A stretch of 64,000 nt of DNA from Actinomycetes bacterium (GCA_021791895.1 JAJYVS010000010.1:1-64000); one strand, 5' to 3'. Positions 17,926 to 25,986 are shown, counted from the first letter of the stretch. A program made the numbers and translations. The notes: generated from the sequence alone by a model not told the origin.

Positions 17926-18860
17926 GTGGGCCGCGCGGGATTGCGTTGCGGAGCTGTGGCATCGCCGTCCCAGAGAAGGTCCTTACCAACGACGACCTGG
18001 CGGCGACGCTCGACACGACAGACGCCTGGATCACCGAACGAACCGGGATCAAGGAGCGACGGGTCGGCGGGACCACCTCGACGCTGGCGGCAGAGGCCGG
18101 GAGCCGGGCTCTCGAGCGGGCCGGACTCAGGGCCGAGGACATCGACGTGTTGGTGGTGGCCACCACGACCCCCGACGCCATCGCTCCGGCAACGGCCTCG
18201 ACGGTCCAGGACCTCCTCGGGCTTCGCCAGGTCGGCGCCTTCGATCTCAATGCCGGCTGCTCGGGGTTCATGTACGGACTGGTGGTCAGCGCCGGACTGG
18301 TGGCCACCGGTGCCGACCGGATCCTTTTGGTCGGCGTGGACACGCTCAGCCGCATCACGGACTGGGACGATCGCAAGATCGCCGTGCTGGTCGGGGACGG
18401 AGCTGGCGCCGTCGTCATCGAGGCGGTCGAGGGTCCCTCGAACCTGCTCAGCCACAACCTCCACTCGGACGGCTCCCTCCGGCACCTGCTCTACTGCGAG
18501 CACGGCGGCTATCTGTGGATGGACGGACAGGAGATCTTCCGCAAGGCGGTCAGGGTGGTGGTGGAGTCGGCCGAACAGGCGCTCGCCGACGCCGGCGTCG
18601 GCGTCGACGATATCGCCATGTTGGTCCCCCACCAGGCGAACCGGCGCATCATCCAGGCTGCCGGCCAGCGGCTGGGGATCCCCGAGGAGCGAACGGCGAT
18701 CGTCATCGACCGGTACGGCAACACCTCGTCGGCGTCGATTCCGCTCGCGCTCGACGATGCCGTCGAGACGGGGAGGGTCAAGGACGGCGACCTCCTCCTG
18801 TTCTGCGGCTTCGGGGCCGGCATGAGCTGGGCGAGCGCCGTCCTACGCTGGGGGTCGTGA
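17922..18860 (+). CDS. FabH/OleA-like 3-oxoacyl synthase III
   Basis: A 312-residue ketosynthase III with the full catalytic triad: C113 (LNAGCSGF), H237 (PHQAN) and N267 (GNTSSAS). It begins with the N-terminal block SCGIAVPEKVLTNDDLA and WITERTGIKERR typical of FabH. In fatty acid synthesis FabH condenses acyl-CoA with malonyl-ACP. No fab genes are near, so a specialised acyl-condensing role with the adjacent thiolase is possible. GTG 17922 overlaps the previous stop, and its own stop overlaps the next start (GTGA 18857-18860). Confidence 0.92.
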   Translation: MSGPRGIALRSCGIAVPEKVLTNDDLAATLDTTDAWITERTGIKERRVGGTTSTLAAEAGSRALERAGLRAEDIDVLVVATTTPDAIAPATASTVQDLLGLRQVGAFDLNAGCSGFMYGLVVSAGLVATGADRILLVGVDTLSRITDWDDRKIAVLVGDGAGAVVIEAVEGPSNLLSHNLHSDGSLRHLLYCEHGGYLWMDGQEIFRKAVRVVVESAEQALADAGVGVDDIAMLVPHQANRRIIQAAGQRLGIPEERTAIVIDRYGNTSSASIPLALDDAVETGRVKDGDLLLFCGFGAGMSWASAVLRWGS

Positions 18861-19723
18861 CCACACCGAGTCCGGGCCCGGCGTTGGTCGTCATGGCGGC
18901 CGGTCGGGCGAAGCGCTATGGGGGAGGGCTCAAACCGCTCGCCCAGGTCGGTCCCGAGGAAGAAACGATCATCGACCTGCTGGCCAGCGACGCGATCGGT
19001 GCCGGGTTCGCGACCCTGGTCATCGTCGTGAGCCGCGAAAGCCGCCCACCCATCGAGGCACACGTGAGGCGGGCCTGGCCCTCCTCGCTGGACGTGCGGT
19101 TCGCCCTCCAGCCCGAGGCCCTCGGAACGGTCGATGCCGTCCTCGCCGCCTACTCGCAGCTCGACGGAGCGATCAGCTTCGGAGTCTCGAACGCCGACGA
19201 CCTCTATGGTCTGGAGGCCTTCAGCCTCCTGGCCCGGCACCTCTCACAGGGCTCGTCGACCAACGCGCTGGTCGCGTTCCACCTCGAAAAGGCAGTGATC
19301 GGTCCTTCGGCGGTCACCCGTGGGGTCTGTCGGATCGGACCACACGGACAGCTGCTCCAGCTCGACGAGCGCCGAGGCGTCACCCGACGCTCCGACGGCC
19401 GGTTCGACACCACCGATGACGGCTCCCCCACCGTGCTCGAGCCGGCGGCGCTCGTGGCCATGAACCTGTGGGGGTTCCACTCGTCGCTGGAGGCCGAGTT
19501 CAGGATGGCAATGGCATCGACCTCCGGGCGCGAGGTGCTCCTCCCCGAGTTGGTGGGACAGCTGGTCGAACGACCCACGGGGAGCGTTCGCTTCGAGGTG
19601 CTGCGGACCGACAGCCGCTGCGTCGGCGTCACCCACCCAGGCGACCTGGACTTGGTCCGCGCCGACGTGGCCGGACAGATCGCCCGCGGCGAACGTCCGG
19701 CAAGGCTGTGGCCCGACCGCTGA
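18857..19723 (+). CDS. Sugar-phosphate nucleotidyltransferase-like protein
   Basis: A 288-residue protein with an N-terminal nucleotidyltransferase motif, MAAGRAKRYGGGLKPLAQVG (residues 13-32), a variant of the GxGxR-x-K signature. An FGVSNADDLYG block follows where the metal-binding Asp would be. This suggests transfer of a nucleotide to a phosphorylated sugar or other small molecule, but the exact substrate cannot be read. It is coupled by GTGA to the synthase and overlaps the next gene by 16 bases. Confidence 0.75.
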   Translation: MTTPSPGPALVVMAAGRAKRYGGGLKPLAQVGPEEETIIDLLASDAIGAGFATLVIVVSRESRPPIEAHVRRAWPSSLDVRFALQPEALGTVDAVLAAYSQLDGAISFGVSNADDLYGLEAFSLLARHLSQGSSTNALVAFHLEKAVIGPSAVTRGVCRIGPHGQLLQLDERRGVTRRSDGRFDTTDDGSPTVLEPAALVAMNLWGFHSSLEAEFRMAMASTSGREVLLPELVGQLVERPTGSVRFEVLRTDSRCVGVTHPGDLDLVRADVAGQIARGERPARLWPDR

Positions 19724-20646
19724 ACCGAGATCGGCGACGCAAGCGCCTGGCGCTCGCCCTCGGCATCAACCTGGTGCTGGTGGCCGGTGAGCTGGTCGCG
19801 GGATGGCTCGGGCACACCTCGGCGCTGCTCGCCGAAGCCGGGCACGACCTGATCGACGTGGTCGGTCTCGCCGCTGCCCTGGGCGCCATCCAGTGGGCCG
19901 CCAAGCCCCGGAGCGACGAGCGGTCCTTCGGCAATCACCGGGCCACGATCCTCGCCGCGCTGTTCAACGCGACCGCGCTGGCACTGGTCACCGTCTCGAT
20001 CGTCGCCCTGTCCGTCGACCGCCTCGTGCACCCGGTCACGCCTGACGCGAGGGTGCTGAGTGCGGTCGCCGGTGGCGCGCTCGTGATCAACGGACTCGCC
20101 GCCCTGGCACTGCGGGAGCGGTCGGCCGATCTCGGTGTCCGGGCCGCATTCGTCCACATGACCTCCGATGCCGCAGCAGCAGCCGTCGCGTTCGCGGCCG
20201 GCATCGTGATCCTGGTCGCCGGCCCACACGCGGCGCTCGCCGACCCGGCAGCCGCGCTGGCGGTATCGGTGCTGATCATCCTGCAGGCCGGACGCCTTCT
20301 CCGGTCCAGCATCAAGGTCCTGCTCGAGTCGACCCCGGCCGACCTGGACCTCAGTGCCCTGCGTCTGGCGATCAGTGCCGACGACGGGGTCGCCGAGCTG
20401 CACGATCTCCACGTGTGGAGCCTCTCGAGCGAGGTCAGGGCTCTCTCGGCCCACCTGGTCCTGGTCGGCCACCCGACCCTCGAGGAAGCCCAAGTGGTCG
20501 CCGGCCGGGTCCGGGAGGCGGTTGTGACGCGCTTCGGGCTGGCACACACGACCTTCGAGCTCGAGTGCGAACGGTGCAGCGACACCGCCGACCCCTGTGA
20601 GGTTGCCGGTGTGCCCGACGCAGAGCTCGCTCGTCCGGGTCGCTAG
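19708..20646 (+). CDS. Cation diffusion facilitator (CzcD/ZitB-like metal efflux)
   Basis: A 312-residue membrane protein with about six helices. It has the paired transport-site motifs H46-x3-D50 (AGHDLID) in helix 2 and H150-x3-D154 (HMTSD) in helix 5, the pattern of zinc-type CDF antiporters. A cytoplasmic C-terminal domain follows (HDLHVWSLSSEVRALSAHLV), ending with a Cys-rich tail ECERCSDTADPC. It exports Zn or a similar divalent cation in exchange for protons. The GTG start lies inside the previous gene's end, an odd partner for lipid-type enzymes. Confidence 0.9.
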   Translation: MARPLNRDRRRKRLALALGINLVLVAGELVAGWLGHTSALLAEAGHDLIDVVGLAAALGAIQWAAKPRSDERSFGNHRATILAALFNATALALVTVSIVALSVDRLVHPVTPDARVLSAVAGGALVINGLAALALRERSADLGVRAAFVHMTSDAAAAAVAFAAGIVILVAGPHAALADPAAALAVSVLIILQAGRLLRSSIKVLLESTPADLDLSALRLAISADDGVAELHDLHVWSLSSEVRALSAHLVLVGHPTLEEAQVVAGRVREAVVTRFGLAHTTFELECERCSDTADPCEVAGVPDAELARPGR

Positions 20647-20851
20647 ACCCAGGACGCGACGCAGCCCCGAGTAACCGTCCGGCCGAAACCGTCCGCGCTC
20701 CTCGGGGCCACGCCCGTGGCGGTCTGCCGCAACCTGCAGCGGAGGCCGTGTCGGACAACCCCCGCCCGGCGCAAGCCGCCGGCTCCAGGGAAGCCGCCGA
20801 CTCTTGCAGAGCCGCCTGTCGGGCACCTTTCCTCCGCCCCGGCCGACGTAC

Positions 20852-20963
20852 CCTTGCGGGCCACCGACCGTCCTCGGTTCCGCCTTGCGGCTTCCCCTCG
20901 GATCATCCTTCGATCCGCCTTGCGGCTTCTCTTCGGTCCTGCTCCCTGGGCCTCCCCTTGCGG
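20852..20963. repeat. Four CCTTGCGG motifs including a 16-bp direct repeat
   Basis: CCTTGCGG occurs at 20852-20859, 20883-20890, 20918-20925 and 20956-20963. The middle two lie within identical copies of TCCGCCTTGCGGCTTC (20879-20894 and 20914-20929), 35 bases apart. The spacing of 31, 35 and 38 bases is roughly regular. It could be a degenerate tandem array, a set of protein-binding sites or a folded RNA. Confidence 0.6.
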
Positions 20964-21067
20964 TGAGCCCCTGGGGGCTTTGGCGGGCTTTAGCCACCCG
21001 AACTGATGCAAAGAGTGCGCCTTTCGAATTGCCCGGTCAAGGCTTCGGCGCGAAATCCAGATGTTCT

Positions 21068-21155
21068 CCCCACAAAACCCAACTCATCCCCAACCGGCGA
21101 CCATTCCTCCCCAACATATGCCCCATTCTCCCCAGAAGATCCCCAAGAGAACCCC
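21068..21155 (-). other. Evenly spaced CCCC tracts (potential G-quadruplex on minus strand)
   Basis: Seven CCCC runs start at 21068, 21088, 21109, 21121, 21130, 21141 and 21152. The last five are separated by loops of 5 to 8 bases, so the complementary strand has five GGGG tracts able to form a four-layer G-quadruplex. It lies 45 bases upstream of the tag gene in the template strand of its likely promoter region. Structure formation is inferred. Confidence 0.5.
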
Positions 21156-21199
21156 AGCCGAGTGCGCTGGCCGCATCACCGGGATGCCACACTGAACCG

Positions 21200-21796
21200 A
21201 TGGCGGCAACGGGTGACGACAGCACATCGCGTTGTGGGTGGGCGACGGGTGACCTCCTCACCACGTACCACGACGAGGAGTGGGGGGTGCCGGTCCACGA
21301 CGACCGGCACCATTTTGAGTTCCTGGTACTCGAGGCCGCCCAGGCCGGCCTGAGCTGGCTCACCGTCCTGCGCCGTCGAGACGGATACCGCCGAGCGTTC
21401 TGCGACTTCGAACCCGAACGGGTGGCTCGGTTCTCCGAGCGCGACGTGGTCAGGCTGCTCGGGGACGTCGGCATCATCAGGAACCGGGCCAAGGTGGAGT
21501 CGGCCGTGGCGAACGCCCGGGCGCTCCTCGAGCTGCGCGACACGGTCGGGAGCCTGGACGCCTACCTCTGGGCCTATCTCGACGGCGAGCCACTGGTGAA
21601 TACCTGGAGGCATCAGGACCAGGTCCCGGCCGAAACCGACCTCTCGCGGCAACTCAGCAAGGATCTGCGCCGGCGGGGTTTCCGCTTCGTCGGCCCGATC
21701 GTCTGCTACGCCCACCTCCAGGCCACCGGGTTGGTCAACGACCATCTGACGTCGTGCTTTCGCCACGGTGAGCTGGCGCCAGCCGGCGCACCATGA
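21200..21796 (+). CDS. tag: DNA-3-methyladenine glycosylase I
   Basis: A 198-residue Tag-family enzyme that excises 3-methyladenine from alkylated DNA. It shows RCGWATGD...YHDEEWGVPVHDD, FEFLVLEAAQAGLSWLTVLRRR and VGPIVCYAHLQATGLVNDH, all conserved family blocks. They include the Cys and His residues that form the zinc snap of the enzyme. The start ATG 21200 gives the normal N-terminus. The 3' end overlaps the convergent acetyltransferase gene by 62 bases, so the two coding ends share DNA on opposite strands. Confidence 0.95.
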   Translation: MAATGDDSTSRCGWATGDLLTTYHDEEWGVPVHDDRHHFEFLVLEAAQAGLSWLTVLRRRDGYRRAFCDFEPERVARFSERDVVRLLGDVGIIRNRAKVESAVANARALLELRDTVGSLDAYLWAYLDGEPLVNTWRHQDQVPAETDLSRQLSKDLRRRGFRFVGPIVCYAHLQATGLVNDHLTSCFRHGELAPAGAP

Positions 21797-22268
21797 CCAC
21801 GCGTTCGCCCAGGTCATCAAGGCCGTTGGCGCGCTCGGCCGCCCTGATCTGGACCAGTTCGTCGCACCAGTCCCCGCGTTCGAGCTCGACGAACCCGGCG
21901 GAACGGTAGAAGGGGCCGTTCCAGGGGATGTCCCGGAAGGTGCACAAAGTGATCGACGAGTAGCCGGCCGCTTCGGCCCATGCGCACGCCGCCTCAAGGA
22001 GCGTCCGCCCCAGGCCGCGCCGGCCGTGATGCATGCGCACCGCCAGCTCCTCGACGTGCGCCTGACCGCAGACCAGCTCCAACCAGACGAAGCCGACCGG
22101 CGGGCGCCCGACCACCAGAGCGGCTAGTTGGGGCTCACCCCGGTCGGCCACGTTCGTTCCCGCCGACAGCGGCATGCCGATCTCGTCAAAGCGTCCCGAG
22201 GCGTCGTCCTCGACGGCGGAGAGCGCGGGGAGATCCTCAGGTTCGACCGGACGGATCGAAGCGGTCAG
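21735..22268 (-). CDS. GNAT-family N-acetyltransferase, probable CTG start
   Basis: The first ATG in frame (22175) would remove the conserved beginning of the fold. Upstream, the same frame encodes IRPVEPEDLPALSAVEDDAS, a classic GNAT N-terminus, and contains no ATG, GTG or TTG. The only suitable near-cognate codon is CTG at 22268, which overlaps the upstream stop as CTGA, mirroring the GTGA couplings elsewhere in the window. From there it is 177 residues, with HVEELAVRMHHGRRGLGRTLL as the acetyl-CoA-binding motif and FYRSAGFVELERG near the end. Acceptor substrate unknown. Confidence 0.75.
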   Translation of the reverse strand: MTASIRPVEPEDLPALSAVEDDASGRFDEIGMPLSAGTNVADRGEPQLAALVVGRPPVGFVWLELVCGQAHVEELAVRMHHGRRGLGRTLLEAACAWAEAAGYSSITLCTFRDIPWNGPFYRSAGFVELERGDWCDELVQIRAAERANGLDDLGERVVMVRRLAPAHRGESTTSDGR

Positions 22269-22672
22269 CTCCGGCGGCGTCGGCGCGTCGGCTCCTTCAC
22301 CATCCTCGAGACAAGCTGGCGGGAGACCCCCCAGCCCCGAGCGATCTCGGCCATGTTGCTGCCCTCAGCGGCCGCCAGCTTGAACTGCGCCTGCTGAGCG
22401 CGATACCTCGCCGCCTGGACCTCCCGGATGATCTCGGCGGTCGCGTACCGGGCGTCGGCCGCATTGATCAAATTCGCGATCTCCATGGCGGGACGGCCCG
22501 ATTCGATCATCTTGCGGGCCCGGCGCACGAACGTCTCCATGAATTTCAATTGGTTGCGAGTTCGGATGACCGCCTCTTCCATCTCACGGGCCATCTGGAT
22601 GGCGTCGTTTCGCAATGCCTGCATCTGCGCCGAAGAAGGGCTCTTCGGTATTCCACTCGCACCGCCGGCCAT
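22265..22672 (-). CDS. Small helical DNA-binding protein with C-terminal HTH
   Basis: A 135-residue mostly helical protein. Residues about 20-100 form long Arg/Glu/Gln-rich helices. The C-terminus has a helix-turn-helix, SNMAEIARGWGVSRQLVSRM (about 105-124), followed by a basic tail KEPTRRRRRS. This resembles DNA-invertase/resolvase-type HTH tails but lacks a catalytic domain. ATG 22672 was chosen because the upstream extension is low-complexity Arg/Gly. Its stop overlaps the presumed CTG start of the acetyltransferase. Function unknown. Confidence 0.6.
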   Translation of the reverse strand: MAGGASGIPKSPSSAQMQALRNDAIQMAREMEEAVIRTRNQLKFMETFVRRARKMIESGRPAMEIANLINAADARYATAEIIREVQAARYRAQQAQFKLAAAEGSNMAEIARGWGVSRQLVSRMVKEPTRRRRRS

Positions 22673-22813
22673 CACGTTCCTCCCGTCTCGTCCCACCCCG
22701 AACCGCCCCGCGCGGGCCTGGCCGGTCTCGGACCTGCTGCCGGCCACGTCACCGTCGTCACGAATGACCCGAGCGCCGCCACGACGGGCAGCACCGACGG
22801 CGATCGAATCTCC

Positions 22814-23707
22814 CTAAGAGGCCCGCTTCCGCGTCGCCCGCTTCGGCGCCTCAGCCGCCTCTTTCCTGGCGGCGTTCGCCCGGGTCGGGGGCTTTTTCGC
22901 CTTGGTCGCGGCCTTGGTCGAATCCGGGCCTTTGCCGGCCGCTTTCACGCTGGCCTCAAGGGCGGTCATCAGGTCGACCACCTTGGGCGCCGACGGCGGC
23001 ACCTCGAGGACGATCTCGCGGCCCTCGCGCTTGCTCGCGATCAACCCTTCGACCCGCTCGCGGTGCGTATCGCGGTAGTTCTCGGCCACCCATGGCGCGG
23101 TCATGGCCTCGATCAGCTGGTTGGCGATGGCCAGCTCCCGCTCCTGGAAGGTCTCCGCGTCTGGGATGTTGGGGAGCTCTCGAGGTGAGCGGACCTCGTC
23201 GGGGAAGTACATGGTCTGCAGGATCAAGACGTTGTCCCTCGGGTCCGGCCGGATGGTGACCAGGTACTCCTTGTTTCGCATGACCAGGGTGGCGACCGCC
23301 ACCTTTGCCTCGTGACCCATCGCCTCCTCCAAGAGGGCGTAGGCCCGCCTGGCCCCCTCGCCCTGCGGGGCCAGGTAGTAGCCGCTCCGGTAGTAGAGCG
23401 GGTCGATCTCGCTCGCTTCGACGAAGTCCAGGATGGCGATGTTCCGGGAACGCTCCGGGTCGGCGGCCGCCAGCTCGTCGTCACTCAGCTGGACCACCTC
23501 GCCGTCGAGGCTGAAGCCCCGCACGATCTTGGCATTGTCGACCTCCCGGCCGGTCCGCTCGTTCACCTTCTTGTAGCGGATCCGGTCCGAAGTCCCGACC
23601 TCGAACTGGTTGAAGTGGATGGTCTTGTCCTCGGTCGCGGAGTACAGCCCGACAGGGATGTTGACCAGACCGAAGCTGAGTGATCCCGACCAAATCGCTC
23701 GTGCCAT
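22814..23707 (-). CDS. ku: Bacterial Ku (non-homologous end joining)
   Basis: A 297-residue protein starting MARAIWSGSLSFGLVNIPVGLYSA, the hallmark of bacterial Ku. FNQFEVGTSDRIRYKKV, EVVQLSDDEL, YYLAPQGEGARRAYALL and LVMRNKEYLVTIRP follow. It binds DNA ends as a ring-shaped homodimer and recruits ligase D. After about residue 245 comes a Lys/Ala/Arg-rich extension (KAATKAKKPPTRANAARKE) of the kind that modulates DNA binding and ligase stimulation. No ligD is in this window. ATG 23707 gives the conserved start. Confidence 0.95.
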   Translation of the reverse strand: MARAIWSGSLSFGLVNIPVGLYSATEDKTIHFNQFEVGTSDRIRYKKVNERTGREVDNAKIVRGFSLDGEVVQLSDDELAAADPERSRNIAILDFVEASEIDPLYYRSGYYLAPQGEGARRAYALLEEAMGHEAKVAVATLVMRNKEYLVTIRPDPRDNVLILQTMYFPDEVRSPRELPNIPDAETFQERELAIANQLIEAMTAPWVAENYRDTHRERVEGLIASKREGREIVLEVPPSAPKVVDLMTALEASVKAAGKGPDSTKAATKAKKPPTRANAARKEAAEAPKRATRKRAS

Positions 23708-23776
23708 TCCCGTAGTCTTACCCAGCTCATGGGCAGGGTCCACCATCCTGTTACACCGGTTCGACACACTGGCTCC

Positions 23777-24163
23777 ATGGCGAACGCTCCGAACCCGATG
23801 AAGTTGGTCACCTTGGTGGCCCGGGGACTCGCCGAGCTTCGCGACGAGGACTTACGTGGCAACAAGCTGAACCTGGAGCTCGAGGTCAGCGTGTGGCTCC
23901 GCCGTTCGGGTGCGGAGCTGACCACGGTGCCCCGCGCGCTCCTCGCCCTGCGGCGCGCGGTGCTCGAGGTCGCGGCGCTCGATCTCGAGACGGAGCCGAC
24001 CCCGATGGTGGTGGCAGACGGGCAGAGGGCCGTGGCCAACCTGTGTGTCTACCTCCACGAGCTCATCACCCGTGCGGCGCGGTCGACGCAGCGCTCCCCT
24101 TCCCAGATCGTGGAGCTCGCCCTCGGTCGTCTGAGCGCAGCGGCGGCGCGGCTCAGCTCGTAG
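23777..24163 (+). CDS. Conserved-looking 128-residue protein of unknown function
   Basis: The frame has strong codon bias and a clear start at ATG 23777 behind CACACT-N6. The protein is soluble and mixed alpha/beta, with a charged segment GLAELRDEDLRGNKLNLELEV and helices near the C-terminus (VYLHELITRAARS; IVELALGRLSAAAARLSS). No domain is recognised. It is divergent from ku, with 69 bases between the start codons, and could be co-regulated with it. Confidence 0.55.
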   Translation: MANAPNPMKLVTLVARGLAELRDEDLRGNKLNLELEVSVWLRRSGAELTTVPRALLALRRAVLEVAALDLETEPTPMVVADGQRAVANLCVYLHELITRAARSTQRSPSQIVELALGRLSAAAARLSS

Positions 24164-24225
24164 CGACACCCCCGAGGCCGGCACGCACCTTTTCCGATCG
24201 AACGCCCACCGATAGGGTGGATCGG

Positions 24226-24897
24226 GTGACCGCATCCCTTTGGTCTCAGGTCGACCAGTATCTCGAGGATCGATTGCTCGACCGCGACGCCGTGCTTGAT
24301 GCAGCTCTCGACGCCGGGAGGGCGGCAGGACTGCCGGACATCGCGGTCGCGCCGAATCAGGGCAAGCTCCTCGGACTTCTGATCGGTGCCATCGGTGCTC
24401 GCACCGTGCTCGAGATCGGGACCCTCGGTGCCTACAGCACCATCTGGATGGCGCGGGCGCTGCCCGACGGTGGGCGCATCACGACCCTGGAGCTAGAGCC
24501 CAAGCACGCCGAAGTAGCCCGCGCCAACCTTGAACGAGCCGGCGTGGCCGACCGCGTCGAGATCCGCCTCGGGCCCGCCCTCGAGAGCCTCGACGCTCTG
24601 GTCGACGAACGGGCCGGCCCCTTCGACTTCATCTTCATCGATGCTGACAAAGAGAACACCCGCGCCTACTTCGAACGTTCGATCGGGCTGGCCCGCCCGA
24701 GGGCGCTCATCTTCGTCGACAATCTGGTCCGAGACGGTGCCCTGATCGACGAGGCGAACTCCGACAGCCGGGTACTCGGGATGCAGGCGTTCATGGACTA
24801 TGCCGCCACCGAGTCCCGCGTCGAAGCCACCGCCATCCAAACGGTCGGCTCCAAGGGCTACGACGGGTTCGCTCTCGCCTTGGTGACCGGGAACTGA
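24226..24897 (+). CDS. SAM-dependent O-methyltransferase (COMT/caffeoyl-CoA type)
   Basis: A 223-residue class I methyltransferase. SAM-binding motif I is TVLEIGTLGAYSTIWMARALP; the metal- and SAM-binding DFIFIDADKENTRAYFE and LIFVDNLVRDGALID are typical of the divalent-cation-dependent caffeoyl-CoA OMT family. GTG 24226 is preceded by TAGGGT (24213-24218) with a seven-base gap, again leaderless; an in-frame GTG at 24217 is the alternative. The acceptor, likely a catechol or similar hydroxyl compound, is not known. Confidence 0.92.
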   Translation: MTASLWSQVDQYLEDRLLDRDAVLDAALDAGRAAGLPDIAVAPNQGKLLGLLIGAIGARTVLEIGTLGAYSTIWMARALPDGGRITTLELEPKHAEVARANLERAGVADRVEIRLGPALESLDALVDERAGPFDFIFIDADKENTRAYFERSIGLARPRALIFVDNLVRDGALIDEANSDSRVLGMQAFMDYAATESRVEATAIQTVGSKGYDGFALALVTGN

Positions 24898-24912
24898 CCA
24901 ACCGCCGCCGAT

Positions 24913-25986
24913 TCAGGACCGGCCGGTCAACTCCCAACGCTGGGGGATGCCACTGCTCCGGCGAATCACCCCGCGTGTCTCGAGCACGATGAGGTGGGCC
25001 AGCGCCTCCCCGAGGGCTGCCCGCTGCATCCAGAACTGGATCTCCTCCCAGGGCCGGCTCCAGGTCATTTCGATCGCGATCTCCCAGGCGGTCGCCCCGG
25101 GTTTGCGAGCCAGAACCCCGGTGACCTCGGACAGCCGGTGCTCGTGGTGACCCCGCAACTGCACGATCCGTTCGGCCAGATTCCTGAAGCGGTACTCGTG
25201 GGCCGGCAGGACCTCGTCCACCTCGAGGCCCGCGACCTTGTCCAATGCGTCGAGGAAGTCGGCGAGAGGGTTGGAGGTCTGTTGGGGGTGGAGGGAGATG
25301 TTCGGCGTGATCCGAGGCAGGATGTGGTCGCCGGACAGGAGCAGTCGGCGTCGGGGCTCGTAGAAGCACAGGTGCCCGGGAGAGTGACCCGGGGTCCAAA
25401 CCGCCGTGAGCTTCCACCCCGGCACCTCGGGATGGTCCCCGTCCTCCAACAACACGTCAGGGAGCACCGCGTTCACGAAGCCGCGCACCGGCATCGACGC
25501 CCCCCGCATGCTGTCCATGGCGTCGGTGGGTACCCCGCACTCGAGTAGGTGGGTCCGCATGGTGCTCAGCAGACCGTCCATCTGCACGTAACGCTGAGGC
25601 AGGATCTCGGCGTCGGCCGGGTGCAGGGCGATCCAGGCCCCCGACGACTCGCGAACCCGTCCCGCCAACCCGTAGTGGTCCGGGTGGATGTGGGTCACCA
25701 GGACCGATCGAACGTCCCCGATCCCATAGCCGGCCTTCGCCAGGCCGTCGTTGAGCGCCGACCAGGCCTCTTCGGTGTCCCAACCGGCGTCGATCAGGGT
25801 CACCCCTTTGCGCTGCTCGAGGAGGTAGACGAGGACGTAGCGCAAGGAGCTCTGGGGCATGGGGACGGGGACCGACCACAGGCCTTGGCCGAGGTTCTCG
25901 ACCGGAGGGAGCACATCGTCGTCCCAGGCCTGTTTCTGCAAGGTGCCGCTGATGTCGATCGCTGCCAGATCTGCGTCCAAGGTCAA
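24913..25986 (-). CDS. Metallo-beta-lactamase-fold hydrolase
   Basis: A 357-residue protein with the metal-binding motif T-H-I-H-P-D-H-Y-G near residue 98, then HSPGHLCFYEPRRRLLLSGDH and a final VLPAHEYRFRNL. These are the conserved His/Asp ligands of the MBL fold. A C-terminal helical extension of about 90 residues (AERIVQLRGHHEHRL onwards) resembles the LACTB2-like or winged-helix tails. The start is TTG at 25986 with GGGAG directly upstream. Substrate unknown; thioesters or cyclic nucleotides are possibilities. The intact counterpart contrasts with the broken one at 54.2 kb. Confidence 0.85.
   Translation of the reverse strand: MTLDADLAAIDISGTLQKQAWDDDVLPPVENLGQGLWSVPVPMPQSSLRYVLVYLLEQRKGVTLIDAGWDTEEAWSALNDGLAKAGYGIGDVRSVLVTHIHPDHYGLAGRVRESSGAWIALHPADAEILPQRYVQMDGLLSTMRTHLLECGVPTDAMDSMRGASMPVRGFVNAVLPDVLLEDGDHPEVPGWKLTAVWTPGHSPGHLCFYEPRRRLLLSGDHILPRITPNISLHPQQTSNPLADFLDALDKVAGLEVDEVLPAHEYRFRNLAERIVQLRGHHEHRLSEVTGVLARKPGATAWEIAIEMTWSRPWEEIQFWMQRAALGEALAHLIVLETRGVIRRSSGIPQRWELTGRS

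Larger units (their letters stand above)
20647..21199. other. 553-base intergenic region with two kinds of repeats
   Basis: No protein gene is credible. The left two-thirds contain four copies of CCTTGCGG, two of them inside a 16-base direct repeat. The right third is a run of evenly spaced CCCC tracts. Just before the next gene, CACACT (21188-21193) sits six bases from the ATG at 21200, which is taken as a leaderless promoter. A structured RNA in this gap is possible but not shown. Confidence 0.5.

Noticed and set aside
20852-20963. CRISPR array
   Set aside because: Repeats are only 8-16 bases, imperfect, and no cas genes are in the window.
19204-20997. 597-codon minus-strand frame over the nucleotidyltransferase and CDF genes
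   Set aside because: Antisense shadow; the CDF transport motifs fix the plus strand as coding.
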